Assembly (NCBI GenBank): GCA_000310025.1 | Contig: FN649727.1 | Coordinates: forward strand, 1,875,829-1,939,658 | Source of the DNA: Ectocarpus siliculosus | Lineage: Eukaryota > Sar > Phaeophyceae > Ectocarpales > Ectocarpaceae | Length of the DNA: 63,830 nt | Direction of reading: 5' to 3' | Shown here: positions 42,924 through 60,839 of the stretch, one piece after another | How positions within the stretch are numbered: position 1 is the first letter of the stretch | Layout of the letters: every line of letters begins with the position of its first letter | Translations under genes and position numbers: made by a program | Notes under the pieces: generated by a model | The model's input: only the letters and a program-made list of their open reading frames with translations | Databases searched by the model: none | Told to the model about the DNA's origin: nothing

Positions 42924-44242
42924 AGGAAGAGTTGCGCACTGTATGTAGCCCAAAGTCGTGTTGTTCAAGTGTCTTCTGTTTCTGTAGCTTGGTGTGCGGA
43001 CATTGGGACCAATTCCTGGTAGGGTAGATGATAGGGAGCATGGGAATGTCGAAGCGTAGCTGCAGCTTAACTCGTCCGTCGATGGGTGGGCAATCTCCTC
43101 GCATTCTACGGCACAACGCTCGCGGGTTTCGATGTTTCTTATGTCTCCCGAACACGAACGCTGTATCCCGTTGTACAGCAGTAGATTGGTACATAGTATT
43201 TTCCCCGTGAAGTAATGGTTGTCCGTCCGCGTTTCTGAGATAGATGTATTTTTCCGTGCGTGCAGACTGGTGGTGCGTGAGTCTTGTGGGTATGGCTTTC
43301 ACTTGCACACGGTGCTATGTGCAACGCACAACCATCGTACGAATAAAAAAGGCTGGCGCAGAAGCCGACCAGAGCACAACACAACATGTGTGCTTCTTTC
43401 ACCAGACTACTCTATCGTCTACCTACCCGTCTGTATCATCGCACGCTCCCCCGCCAGCAGAGGTACAAGCGACTTAGCATGCTTTCTGCTCCCTGGCTTG
43501 GTGCCCAAGCGTCGTGTGAAAATGCAGCCGTCGCCAGCCATACGGTTGTGCGCAGAGAGCGGTCGTTGGCAGAAGAAGTCCACGCCAAGGGTCCACACGC
43601 ATCGGCGTGGGCGAACGCAGCCTCTGGGAATGCAAGAGAGCGCGAAACTCGTGAAATTATGCGCGGCAACCACCTAACTTGGTGCAAAATCCGTCGACAA
43701 TGACCAACAAGAGAGCTAGCTCTTAGCAGATATTGGTTACAGGGGATGAATCTTTAGGAAAACTGCCGTTGCCATGCGGACCAAAAACCACCGACATCCT
43801 CCTGGGAATGCATCGGCGACACACACGCGCTCACGCCAGTTCATGATGCCGAGATTCATCCACGGCCGCCCCGGGGCAGGGCGCCTACTCCGGTTTTTGA
43901 CCGACTATCAAACTATGCCGCGGCAAACTCCTACCCACCCCTGCATTCGATGATCAACCGAACGCACCGGGACGACGGCTGCAGGGGCAGTCGCCAAGCC
44001 ACACCCGCCAACGCTAACAGCCTCTTGCGAATTTTCACACACCCTGCTCCCGAACGTACACACTAAAATTACAAGTGCGGGGGACCCCGACCTCTCGTTA
44101 ACAGACGGCCAAACACATGCCGTACGGGACAACGCAAGTACGATACCACATGTACCCCTTCCGGAACACCCTCCAACGCACGTGACGTCAACATGCCGAA
44201 TACGAGCAAACACCACCAAGTTTCTCTCCCAAAAATGGTCTT
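42924..44242. other. Convergent intergenic region
   Basis: Space between the 3' ends of carrier D and GDP-L-fucose synthase. TACAGCAGTAG occurs at 43170-43181. No gene is supported; frames open on both strands at 43.2-43.7 kb have no splice or family support. Confidence 0.5.
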
Positions 44243-50830
<6,588 letters not shown>

Positions 50831-51220
50831 GGTGTTCTGAGAGAGAGGGCGGGGTCAACAAGTCCGTGACAGCATTTAGGGTGGGTGTGTGGGTGCGGGC
50901 GGTGCTTTGTTCCGATATCGCATTTTTTCGGGATTAAAAGACACAGCTGGTACACGGCCACCGCCAGGTACCTGTCGACCACGACATATGATCCCTTGAC
51001 ATAGGCCAACCAGTGCACGCCAGGCATCACAAGAGAGCTCACCTTGGACGGGAAAGACGGAGGACAAAGAAGATGAGACAGAACAAAGTGAGTGTGCGGT
51101 GGGGGAACAACAGCATCAAAGGCGGTGGTATGATGGTATGTGGAAGAATCCGCGGAGCGCCTTTGATCCCTTTGTTACGCCGCATCATCTGATCATGAAT
51201 AAGACACTCAGAGAGGGTAT
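50831..51220. promoter_or_regulatory. Bidirectional promoter region (GDP-L-fucose synthase / lumen protein)
   Basis: 390 bp between divergent start codons. There are GT-rich and GA-rich stretches but no element I can name. The synthase 5' UTR may include extra upstream exons. Confidence 0.4.
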
Positions 51221-54200
51221 ATGCACATGTTCATCGGACAACAGAGAAGCAACATGTTGTTGCGTCTAGGGACGCTTGCTCTCTTGGCCTACACCAGCCA
51301 TGGTTTCGTCATGAGTCTGGGCTGTGGTCCCAGCGAGCGAGCGTTGAGCAGACGCGAAGCGATTTCAAAGGTTTCCCTGGCAGGTGACGAATCGAATCAT
51401 CAAACCTTGCGACGTTGCGAGAACGACTGACTCCGGTACTCAGTCAAGCGTAGATCCTATCTTGCTGAGTCTATCATTGTCATCATTTATTCAAGGGTGG
51501 TGGCTGCCTCATGAGAAGCGTGAAATTATGCTCGTTGTCTCTCAAGGTAGTTGTGCTTCCTACCCAACAATCGGAAGTTGCACATGTTTGTTGGCGCAAC
51601 AACAGCAGCAGCAGCAGCTGCACACAAACAGCCGAGACAGGTCTACACGGCACCATGATGATGACAGAAAGGAATGAACGAATGAACCGCATGGATGGGT
51701 GCGATAGAGAGTGTGTGGTAGTAATGTAGAAGATCTTGCTGTCGATGAAGGGCGAAAAAAATTGTTTTCATTTCTAGTTTTTTCTTTAGAAGGTCAAAAT
51801 CGACTTGTAATTCTGGGCCCCACAAGGGCTGAAGGGACGGCTCATTGTCGGGTTGAGGTACTTTAGGTTGACCATCAATTGACGGATCATAGGCAGCGCA
51901 CCCACGTACAATTTTGTGTCAGACACGGAAGAACTTCCAACAATCATCTGTGTTTTAGAGGGGTAGAGCGGGGTAGATACCCATCTCCCACCAATCACAC
52001 GTCGATTGTATCAGACATTTTGTAAGACAGAGACAGATGAGTAAGCGATCGGCACGACGCTCGAGGAGAATCCCCGAAATCCTCTTGAAAGACGCAGCAC
52101 AGCAGCACACGAGAATGCTGTGGGCCAAGGAATCCAAAGGCACACATCATAGGAAGCGTTGGGTGTGACCTTTACAGCCCGTTGCCTGCTGTCGGCAGCA
52201 TACGCGAGTGACGACACAAGTCAATCTGCGGTCCGTCTGCATCATCCTATCTACCGATCTTTGGAGCTCCCCACCCAGACGCATCCCCACAACAGAGACA
52301 ACGAGACGTACACACTGCTGTAGGTCAAGGCCGGCCAAAGGCACACATCATGGCTGGCGTCGGAAGCTATTTTTAAGCCCGAGGCCTGTTGCTAGCAGCG
52401 TAAGCGAGGGAACATGCGAGTGCACACACGTCAAATCTGTCTGCGGTCTGTCTTCGTCTGAAGGCCGATCTTTGCTTCCACAACAGACGCACCCCCGAAA
52501 CAGAGACAAGTGAGACGTACACAACGCTGTAGGCCAAGGGCGGCCAAATACAAATACACACATCGTAGGAGGCGTCGGGAGCGATTTTTAGAGCCCGTTG
52601 CCAGCTGCGAAGCGAGGAAAGCAAATGCACACCCATGCACAGCAGCAGCAGAAACAACAGCAGCTGCTGCAGCTACATGTAGCTGACGATGAGAGCTAAA
52701 CAGCGCTCTCATTCATGCCCTGACTGACTGGTGGTGTCGGGTGAGGTGTGAGCGTGTGCACTGGTGACCTCTATGGTGGCGTAGGCTCCATCCATATCTA
52801 TCGACGCTTGGTTTGGTGTCTCTCTCCGCCCCTTCTTTTGGCGCTTCGCGCGGAATAATTTGTTTTGTTATTAAGCCCCCCGTGTACGAGTACTGTATGG
52901 GAGGTGAGCCGAATCGTAGGAGTTCGATGCCTCTCCCACGCAAACCGGAACCTTCGGTCAATCTTATTTTTTTGGCGCCTATTATTTTTCGAACTACACT
53001 AAACTACTGGTATGCCTATCTATATGTTTCCTCATTATTTAACTAACTGCTGTCTGTTTGTGTATCTACTGCTGTGTACGTAGGCGATAATATTTCGTTA
53101 CGCGATGACTCGTCGTCCCCAGAGTATCCGCGAGGATATACTGAATCACAGCTAAGATACGTTTTTTCACTATCATCCATGTGGTCATGTCTCTAAAGAA
53201 AAGGAAGTGGGCGATGGGCGGATGACTGACTCCCTCTTACGTGCACTTCGAAGTACTCGCGTGTTTTTTATTGTTTTTTTTTCCTTGCCCAGTTTTTGCT
53301 TTTTTGTTCTCTTTTTTGTTCCTTTTTTTGGCCAGGTTCGATAGGCTCGGCATCATGTACCTACCATGTAGCATTAGCAGGCCACCGTTCATAATTGAAT
53401 TTGAACGAACGGTTTCCAATTTCATAAATGCCCGTGCTGTCGAGCGTAGGGAAAGAACAGTAGCTGGTGCTCGCATCGATTGAACCTTTGAAAACTGCCG
53501 ATCCTCCCAAACTGCATCGTTCAAAACAGGGGCAGCCGCTGCTGTACTGGCCAAGCCGAGCGGTGCGTTCGCCGCCGCAGGCAAAGTCAACAAGTCGCTG
53601 GGGCAGGAATCATTCCGGAGGATCAGGGATGCAAGGCAGCAGTTGGACTCGGTGGACGTACCCCTTCGATCACGAAAATTCGAAGAAGTGCAGGTACGAT
53701 TTTGCAGCACCTCTCATGAGTAGGTATGGTACTGACAGACGACAGCATTGTTCATGCACCCACCCACAGCAGTACGGATATTGGAAGTTACTGAGCGGAG
53801 ACCGGAACGGTGCTTAATGTGGAGAAAACAACAACAACAACAACAACAACCACAACAACAACAACAATCACAGCCCACTTGTTATGTTTGCGTGTTGAAT
53901 ATCATTTCGTCACTACGTGCAGGAAGTATTGGACAGCGGTGCCACCGCGGATCTCGAAGCATCGCTCGTGGGCCTAGTCAAGTCCAACTCATTGCCGGCT
54001 GACGACAGGCTTGCCGTGGGCACCATTCGAAGGTGAATTTGCTGCTGCTTTTGGTCGATATGTTCGCATGTGGTAGTCCCCTTCTGCGGTTGCCTATGCC
54101 GTTGCAGGATCAGCCCTGTTCGTCCGCGACCTACAGCAATACATCCACTTTGATGCGATGCTTCTTGTGCGGATAGACACGATGCTCCAACTAGCGCGAA

Positions 54201-54567
54201 GTGGTATAGCATTTTATCATTTTATTTATTTTTTCACCTCACACGCGATCCCATATACATACGCACTAAACACCAACACCCGCGAGTCTTCTTTCCTTTC
54301 ACCTTGCCCGCTGCCGTGACCGCGACAAGCGACTCCAAGGTTTCGTTGGTCTCGACATGAGTTGGGCTGAAAAAGAGTTGACGCCAATAATTTTTTTTTC
54401 CCAGGTACGGACTCGCCGCGGACGCGCTGATAGCGCTCGGCGGGCTCTCAGCTGCGGCCCGCGACGGGGACGGTGGGGAGGCTCGCCGGATGCTCACGCT
54501 AACCAAGGAATCGCTCAATGATATCCTCACGATCGGGGTCAACAACGACCTCAACAAAACGAACTGA
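51221..54567 (+). CDS. Tat-targeted thylakoid-lumen protein, candidate PsbQ/Psb31-like four-helix protein
   Basis: Four exons: 51221-51383, 53530-53693, 53923-54032, 54405-54567. Phases close to 199 aa (188 if the start is Met at 51254, which gives a better signal peptide). The N-terminus is three-part: signal peptide MLLRLGTLALLAYTSHG followed by Phe (heterokont plastid motif), then SRREAISKV, a twin-arginine motif, then a hydrophobic GAAAAVLA stretch ending AFA, a lumenal cleavage site. The twin-Arg half and the hydrophobic half come from different exons, and the join is in frame. The mature protein is about 125 aa, predominantly helical (RRIRDARQQLDSV, RRMLTLTKESLNDIL), without Cys. This suits a four-helix bundle such as PsbQ or Psb31 of photosystem II; that family call is tentative. 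Intron 1 is 2.1 kb. Confidence 0.75.
52121..52640. repeat. Three diverged tandem repeats in intron 1 of the lumen-protein gene
   Basis: A unit of about 200 bases (GGCCAAaGGCACACATCaT-GG...GCGTcGG...TTTTtA-AGCCCG...) starts near 52123, 52330 and 52543, the last copy partial. Confidence 0.65.
53826..53872. repeat. (CAA)n trinucleotide repeat
   Basis: Imperfect CAA run in intron 2 of the lumen-protein gene, just upstream of exon 3. Confidence 0.9.
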
Positions 54568-55343
54568 TTAGACAGACTGGGCAGCAACCCGTTTTGTTTG
54601 TCGATGTATGATGGTTGGGGGTTCTCCCCCGTGTGATTACGGACATTTTTTCTTTCGTGCATCAGTCCAGGACTGCTGCTGTGTCTCACAAGAGAGAGGG
54701 ACCTACTGTACTTGGCGCCGAAAAGGATCTTCGCTGCACTGTTTTTAGTGTTTCCCACAGGCTTAGCGGGGATTGCTACGTAGGCCGTAGATGTTTTGCG
54801 CCTACAGCAGCAGCCTGAAGGGGTTGGTACGCGGTGGGCCTGTTGATGTGTACAAATAAATGTCGCGCCAGTGGAACAGAGAAATAAGTTACAATTAATT
54901 CATGGTCCGAATTAGACCGCCCGACACCGACACCGCTTTCCAGCGCGCGCCGAAGAAAGACCATGATGATATCTACTTGACGCCAACACTGCTCAACATG
55001 TGCCACGCTCCCACCGTCGACCAATCAAATGGTCGTCTACAGGTATCTTGATCCACTAGCATACAATACTGCCCGCCAGCTCAAGAGAGATCACGGGCTA
55101 ACCCCAGCACGATGCGCCAACAAAACTTTCGTTGTTCGCCCCATGTTAGACAAGTATGCGGTATTTCTTTCTGCGAGAGCGCTTCACATTCTGTCACACA
55201 CAATCCCTCTCACTACTGTACCACAAACGTTAGACTAGCGTGCCGAAACAAACCAACAGTCGCCCGCAAGGCCGGAGGTACTTCAGGGCACTATTATGTA
55301 GGTCCATGACGCGTCCTCCTTGGGGTGCACCCCGTGGGTGACT
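54568..55343. other. Convergent intergenic region
   Basis: 3' space of the lumen-protein gene and the hydrolase. No gene supported. GCCTACAGCAGCAGCC at about 54800 is the only repeat-like feature seen. Confidence 0.5.
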
Positions 55344-58300
55344 TCATGCTACCTTGCGTTCGATGAACTCTGTGAGCGCTTCCAGCACGATTCGCATCTG
55401 CTCGTCCGGGGAGATGGTCGCCTGATTAGCACGAGGCGGACATTGACCGAGAGAGACATGCCAAGTGAGATGCATCACACCGAGTATCACGGAGCAAGAA
55501 AGCAGGGTGTGTGAGGAGGAGGCCCTCGTACGAGTCCGTCAGGAGCGTACAACACGAGCTATGCGTATCGAGTTCTGGAGACGCATCGTGGCAATGACCC
55601 TCGCAACGCATTGGCATCATGCAACGCCCAATACTCTCCGTCGTTGACAAATACCGGATCGTACTGAAGCGCCTTCGGCAAACGAGCGGAGCATGACGGC
55701 AGCAGCCAACGGCTGGCAGAGCCTCAGTAATGCTTGGCTGGCAAACTCACAACTCACACGACTCTTCAACGATCTGCATGGCTGCAAGGGAAAAAAAAAA
55801 GAGCAAAGCAACGACGATGAGGTGATCCCTACCAAAGCCGGTGCTGATCGTGTACAATGCTCTCTTGCATGAGATGCCGACGTGGCGATCACATGATTTC
55901 AAACTCCAAAACGCGTGCTCCACAACCTCTCCCCCTCCGTTGGGGGAGAGAGCCGACAAGCAGCCACGTCGACCCTCTCTTGGCATCTAAGATGTCCTCA
56001 CGCACCTCCCAGTCGAGCGGCTGTCGGCCGTACGACGCGAAACCTCGGTGGTTTCCACCTTCCACGATGCAGGTCTCGGTGCCCTTGGGCCACTTGTCCA
56101 CCGCCTTCTGCATGTCCTGTTTCGTCGAGTGAGAAGGGAAGAAAAGCACCGAGCCGGGCAAAAAAGGGTCCGTCCTGAAAGGAAGCCCACGAACGTTCCA
56201 TTGCCCCAATAAAGAGTCACAAAAAAAAATACCCGAGAAATCTGAGACAGCAACCGCCGATAAGGTCGTGGATGCGATGTGGTGGAAATTCAATACCAAG
56301 CGGAACAAAGCGTCCCTGTCGGTGCAAACGAAAGGGGTAGGTTGATATGGCGACATTTGGTTTCATGACTGGGGCATACGGCAGTATCTGAGCACCTCGG
56401 AGATACGGAAACTGTTGTTTCTTCACCAAGAGGAATGATCAAGAAGTCAACGTTGACAATGTCATATCGTTGGGTTTTCGAACTACATATACAAACTTGT
56501 ATCACATTGGGCTGTCACCTTTTCCGGAGTGAAAGGGTCGCGCGATCCCCGTATGACGAGCGACGGCAAGTCAAGGTTGGCGATCTTCCCCGTGGGCTTG
56601 TTCCCGCCGCCCATGTACACCACACCGTTCACGCACTCCGGCCTGGCTTCTGTGAACTGAGCGGAGAGCGAGGGCGACGACGCAACGGACGGCGACAGAC
56701 GATAGCTTGCGAGAGCTCTCTTCTAGTGGTGTCTTCGAAGCGTCCCGGGTAGTCTCCGAGAACAGAAACTGTGGTGGAAAACGGTTCCGAGACTTAGTCA
56801 TCGATCATTGGAACATTTCTGCGAGGAGCCACAGACACACACATCAGGGTTCCGGACCGATATTAGGTTAGTGTCTCACGAAGTTGCCCGGGAAAAGGTC
56901 AGCAAGGTACCGGGTCGACGAGGTCTGTAGGTATCGCTCTTTGGTTGAAGCTCTCCTACGAAATATCGTGTCGTGGCATTCGAAGACATCGCGTGTGGTG
57001 AACAAGCAGTTCAATCACGGTGCACTTTTTACCTGGGGAAAGGGGGGGTCAAGATATATAATTGCAAAGTGTTGTCCTCACCAACTCGACGCCCAACGTG
57101 CCCATGGAGTGGCCGACCAGCACCCATTTGGTCGGAGGTTTGGGAGCGTCCTCCGTCTGTGTGCGTTTGATGATCTTGCCACTTGTTGTCCAGCCGTAAA
57201 AAGCTTGCACGCGTTCAAGAACGATGGGCGCTGGTTAGATGTGTGCTTGTGTACACGCGTTTCGGTTGTTCAAAGCGAGTGCAACATGCGCAGCGGCAGC
57301 GTCCAATCTGATACCACCATCCTCGCTGACCTTCTGTCCACTTTGAACACAAAGCACAATACACAAGGCATATCGAATCGCACGACGTCACTTGACACCT
57401 GAACAACGCGGCGTCTTCGTACGACACAAAAAAGCCACCGGCCAAACAATTCGATCGACGTGCACACCTATGTCAACCACGAGTACCTAGGTTGAAGGGT
57501 AGCCGCAGGACAAAGGTCGGGTAGCCTCGCTGCGCCAAAGAGCGAGCCAGGATGGAATACGCGAAGGGGGACACCAAGCCCCCAGGAACAATGATCACCT
57601 GTTGTTGGCAACAGGTGAGTGCAATGTCGACATCGGCGGTGAAAAAAGAAAAAAAATACACTGCAAAGACTAAGAGTTCAACACCCCCCCTTCGACTGCT
57701 GTGGGTATATCTCGAATGGGTATTATAGCCTTTCCGGGATTGCATGAATGTTTTGTAAGAAAAAATTCCGGTTGTCTCTCTACGTCGATGCATAGAACCA
57801 TCCCTACACACCAGTACATGACAGCGTGTGGACAGTCGAGGGGGGTACATGTAAAGATCGACAAACTCTGACAACGCAGAGCCCAGTTTCATCAGATGGA
57901 AGAAACACGCGAAGGCGCAGGCGTAAAAAAAAAGAAGGATAAAATTATTACCGCCACGGGTGCGTGCGAAATCAGCGCACGATAACGCGTATCGCAAGCT
58001 CACCCCGACTTTCCCGTCTCCTTTCCCCTCCTTTGGCTGGAACTCCATATAATCGTCCGTCATCTTCACCTGGCGAGCAGATGTCGTTCGCAAGCCGCAA
58101 CAGGGACCAGTTCAAAAGAGACAAACACACGCTCTTTTGCGAGCGCTCGACTGCATACAACGTGGTGTTGTCAGCTTGAGTCGATTGATCTGTCGACGAA
58201 TCTCGGGAACTGATTCAATCCCCTGGCCCACGCAAAGGAAAGGAAAGATGTGTGTACTTAGCGATTGTGCCGTTGTTGTTGTCTCGCAAGACAAACCTAG

Positions 58301-58660
58301 GTGCAATTATGACACAATTCACGAGGGTGACATTCCCTTCTTCGACAGCAGTAAATACCATTTCGGGGAATGGGGAAATCCGTACAGCAAGCATGCGGTC
58401 ACAAAAATGAGGCCAGGGCTGAACGACCCCCCTTGTTCCGGCAGGATGGCTCTCACCATGATCCCGTCGCCCTGCGTCGAAATGGCCACGCTCTTCGTAG
58501 CCTCGTAGGCGAGGTCTGTGGCGGGCTTCGATCGCAGAAGCGTGAACTTCATCGCGAACTCCACCAGGTCTCTGCCGTACGTGAGCAGGGGCGGCTTGCC
58601 TCGGGGGTCCGCGAACCAGCCCTTCCCACGAGCGTGATGGATCATGGCCTTCCCGAACAT
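55344..58660 (-). CDS. Alpha/beta hydrolase (Abhydrolase_5 / dienelactone hydrolase-like fold)
   Basis: Seven exons on the minus strand: 58660-58457, 58069-58004, 57598-57487, 57230-57082, 56656-56519, 56116-56006, 55421-55344. Phases close to 285 aa. The oxyanion strand is VIIVPGGLVSPFAY; the nucleophile elbow is WVLVGHSMGTLG with Ser169; the acid is Asp217 in VIRGSRDPFTPEK; the His is His246 in EGGNHRGFASYGRQPLDW, a form typical of Abhydrolase_5. The C-terminal helix is EQMRIVLEALTEFIERK. All three triad residues are present, so an active esterase-type hydrolase is likely; the substrate is unknown. An acceptor-like TTCCAG directly precedes the first ATG, so one more 5' exon with a targeting signal may exist. 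Confidence 0.85.
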
Positions 58661-58959
58661 CTGGAAGTGAGTAGAACATGGTGCACACAAACGCAGGAAT
58701 ATCTAAGCCATCGTCCACAAGGGTCATTCATAGCACGACAAAACAAAGAGGTTAGACAGGTTTCGCGTTCCAAATACTTATCACGTCGAGACAGACGCCA
58801 AGTTGCTGTTGGTGTCGCCTGGTTGACAAAACACTGACGCCATGTGAATTCGTGAGAAGCGATTCGCCGGCCGGGGCTCGTGTTGCACTCTCCTTCTATC
58901 CCCATTGGGTACAGCTCCTGACGTGTCTGGAACTACGGTAGGTGTGCGTGCCATGGCAG

Positions 58960-59130
58960 CCATGGGTGATTTCGCACCCATCGGGGTCATGGCACCGGGG
59001 TGCGCAAAAAAACAACAAAATAAATAAAATTTCATTTCCGCACCAGTATCGGTGTGTATATCGGTGGTATCGGTGTTACCTGTTATCGCGCCCGGAGCGA
59101 TATCAACGATATAACACCTGATAAGGACGT
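58960..59130. repeat. CACCGGGGTGC-type repeat, copy 2
   Basis: CATCGGGGTCATGGCACCGG at 58978 and TATCGGTGGTATCGGTGTTA plus GATATCAACGATATAACACC near 59060-59117. It shares phrases with 49575-49680 and 59492-59747. Confidence 0.55.
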
Positions 59131-59491
59131 AAAATTGCGTGCTTCCGTAAGGTACCGGTACCCTCCAGCTCAAGTTTTAAACTGTATGAAACCAACGGCT
59201 GGGTGCCGGTAGGTATCAACCGTGGGGCGCGAACCCTTTACATGTTTAGAAATGAGTCAATTTTCTTTTTACGGTGATCGATACATCGAATTCTCTCAAT
59301 GTACCGTTCCCTTTGAGGAAGACAAAGACAGATATCCAGCGTGCCGTGTAATTTCGCCGCATGTTCGCGGGAACTGCAGTTGTAATTCGCCGCAATTCGC
59401 CGGCAACCGGTGTGTGTGCTTTGGAACGGATCCTGTACCGCAAGTTGACCTTCTTGTACCAGAGAGCACCTGTGCTCGTTCTTTCAGGATC

Positions 59492-59747
59492 GTACCTATC
59501 GGTGTCATCGCACCGGGGTGCATGGACTCAGCACCATAGAAGGGCTACTGCTGTGAACGATGCATACTACGTATCGCACACATCGGTGTCATCGCACACA
59601 TCGGGTGCGAAAAATGAGGTTTTCATTTCCGCTGCGGTACAGAATCGGTGTTATGGCACCCATACGCGATATGGCACCGGGGTGAGATAAACAGCCTAGA
59701 GAGGAATGATTAGAAAACGATGTAACCCCGGTGCCATGACACCTACA
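59492..59747. repeat. Inverted-repeat element, CACCGGGGTGC family copy 3
   Basis: The left end GGTGTCATCGCACCGGGGTG (about 59498) matches the reverse complement of CCCCGGTGCCATGACACC (about 59727-59744). Internal copies are near 59587 and 59648-59690. The overall form is a small terminal-inverted-repeat element of about 250 bp. Confidence 0.6.
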
Positions 59748-60839
59748 ATTACGGTATGCTCGCTGGAGCATGGGCGATGGGGATACGTATGCATGTATCG
59801 TTGTTTTGCTTTCTTCCGAGGGGAAAGAGGGCACTGTTTGTCAGCGGGTACCGTTCCTATGCGGGTGTGATACCTCACACCCTCTAACAACAGGCAATAG
59901 ACAGAGAAGCCCTAAGCTGGCACGAATCATACACGAAGTATCAAACGCCGTGGCTATCTCCCAACGCTCCCCTCAGCAGCTGTTGTGCGTACAAATTGGT
60001 AAAGCAGGGTACCAGGTATCGTCGGTTATCCGTTTCGAACAACTTGAGGGAATCAGAATGTCTTGGGTGCCGTATTGAACAGACAACACCACGAGAGCGC
60101 CCCCCGCGAACGATCAGGGACGGTTCGGCTACAGGGAAGGCCTTCACAACTTTGGATTGCTAACACAAAACGCGTTGTCGTTGTTGGCAAATGTACAGAC
60201 ATCTCTTCGTACCGTCGCCTCCAGTGCTGAGCCGGTCTGCAACTACTTCACTTTTTAGATCTTCTCCAGTAAACATTCAAAGCACACCGTGGGAGTGACC
60301 CTGGCCGACGTAAAAGTGCCGGGTTTGTGAAGGAATATATGTTTTCCTTGTGTACATCCCGGCAAATTGACAAGCGCGCACGTTGTTGTGGCATCGTCGA
60401 TTGTCGATCTAGAAGAAAGCTGTAGCAAATGCTCCGCCCTCGGGTGTGCAACCGAGAAGAATGTAGGCAATATAGCCAGCGCGAATCAACTTACGAAAGG
60501 GACCATGCACCAAAACACGGAGCTGTAGAACAGCAGCGCCGTGCGTCGCTTGCACCATACAAGGTAGTCCTTGAAGACAAACCAGGCATCGTCGAACATG
60601 GTTTGATGCTCGAAATGACGGAGTTGAAGCTGGCAAGGGTGTGGAATTGGCGCGCCGTGTCGTGCGGCGTGTCAATAAGAGCTCCGTGGGTACTTGTGTG
60701 AAATCTGGGCGTACCCTGGCCTTCGTTCTGATACCATTCAGCGTTGCCCCCGAGGTTCAATGATGAGAACATGTGCCGCGACGCCACGACCAAACCAACT
60801 CGCTTTGGACCTCCAAGACGTAGCACTGGTTGCTCTTCA

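Larger units (their letters stand above)
58661..60839. other. Divergent 2.2-kb intergenic region rich in inverted repeats
   Basis: Upstream space of the hydrolase (minus) and the SET-domain gene (plus). About half is made of CACCGGGGTGCGAT-type repeats (58960-59130 and 59492-59747). No gene is supported; a minus-strand open frame at 60.2-60.9 kb overlaps the SET first exon and has no splice or family support. Confidence 0.5.

Noticed and set aside
43219-43703. Overlapping open frames on both strands between carrier D and fucose synthase
   Set aside because: Convergent intergenic space; frames compete on both strands, no conserved motif, no plausible splice partners.
55617-55892. Minus-strand frame after exon 6 of the hydrolase as the last exon
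   Set aside because: The true C-terminal exon is at 55421-55344: it continues the hydrolase family pattern in phase, while this frame gives an unrelated Cys-rich tail.
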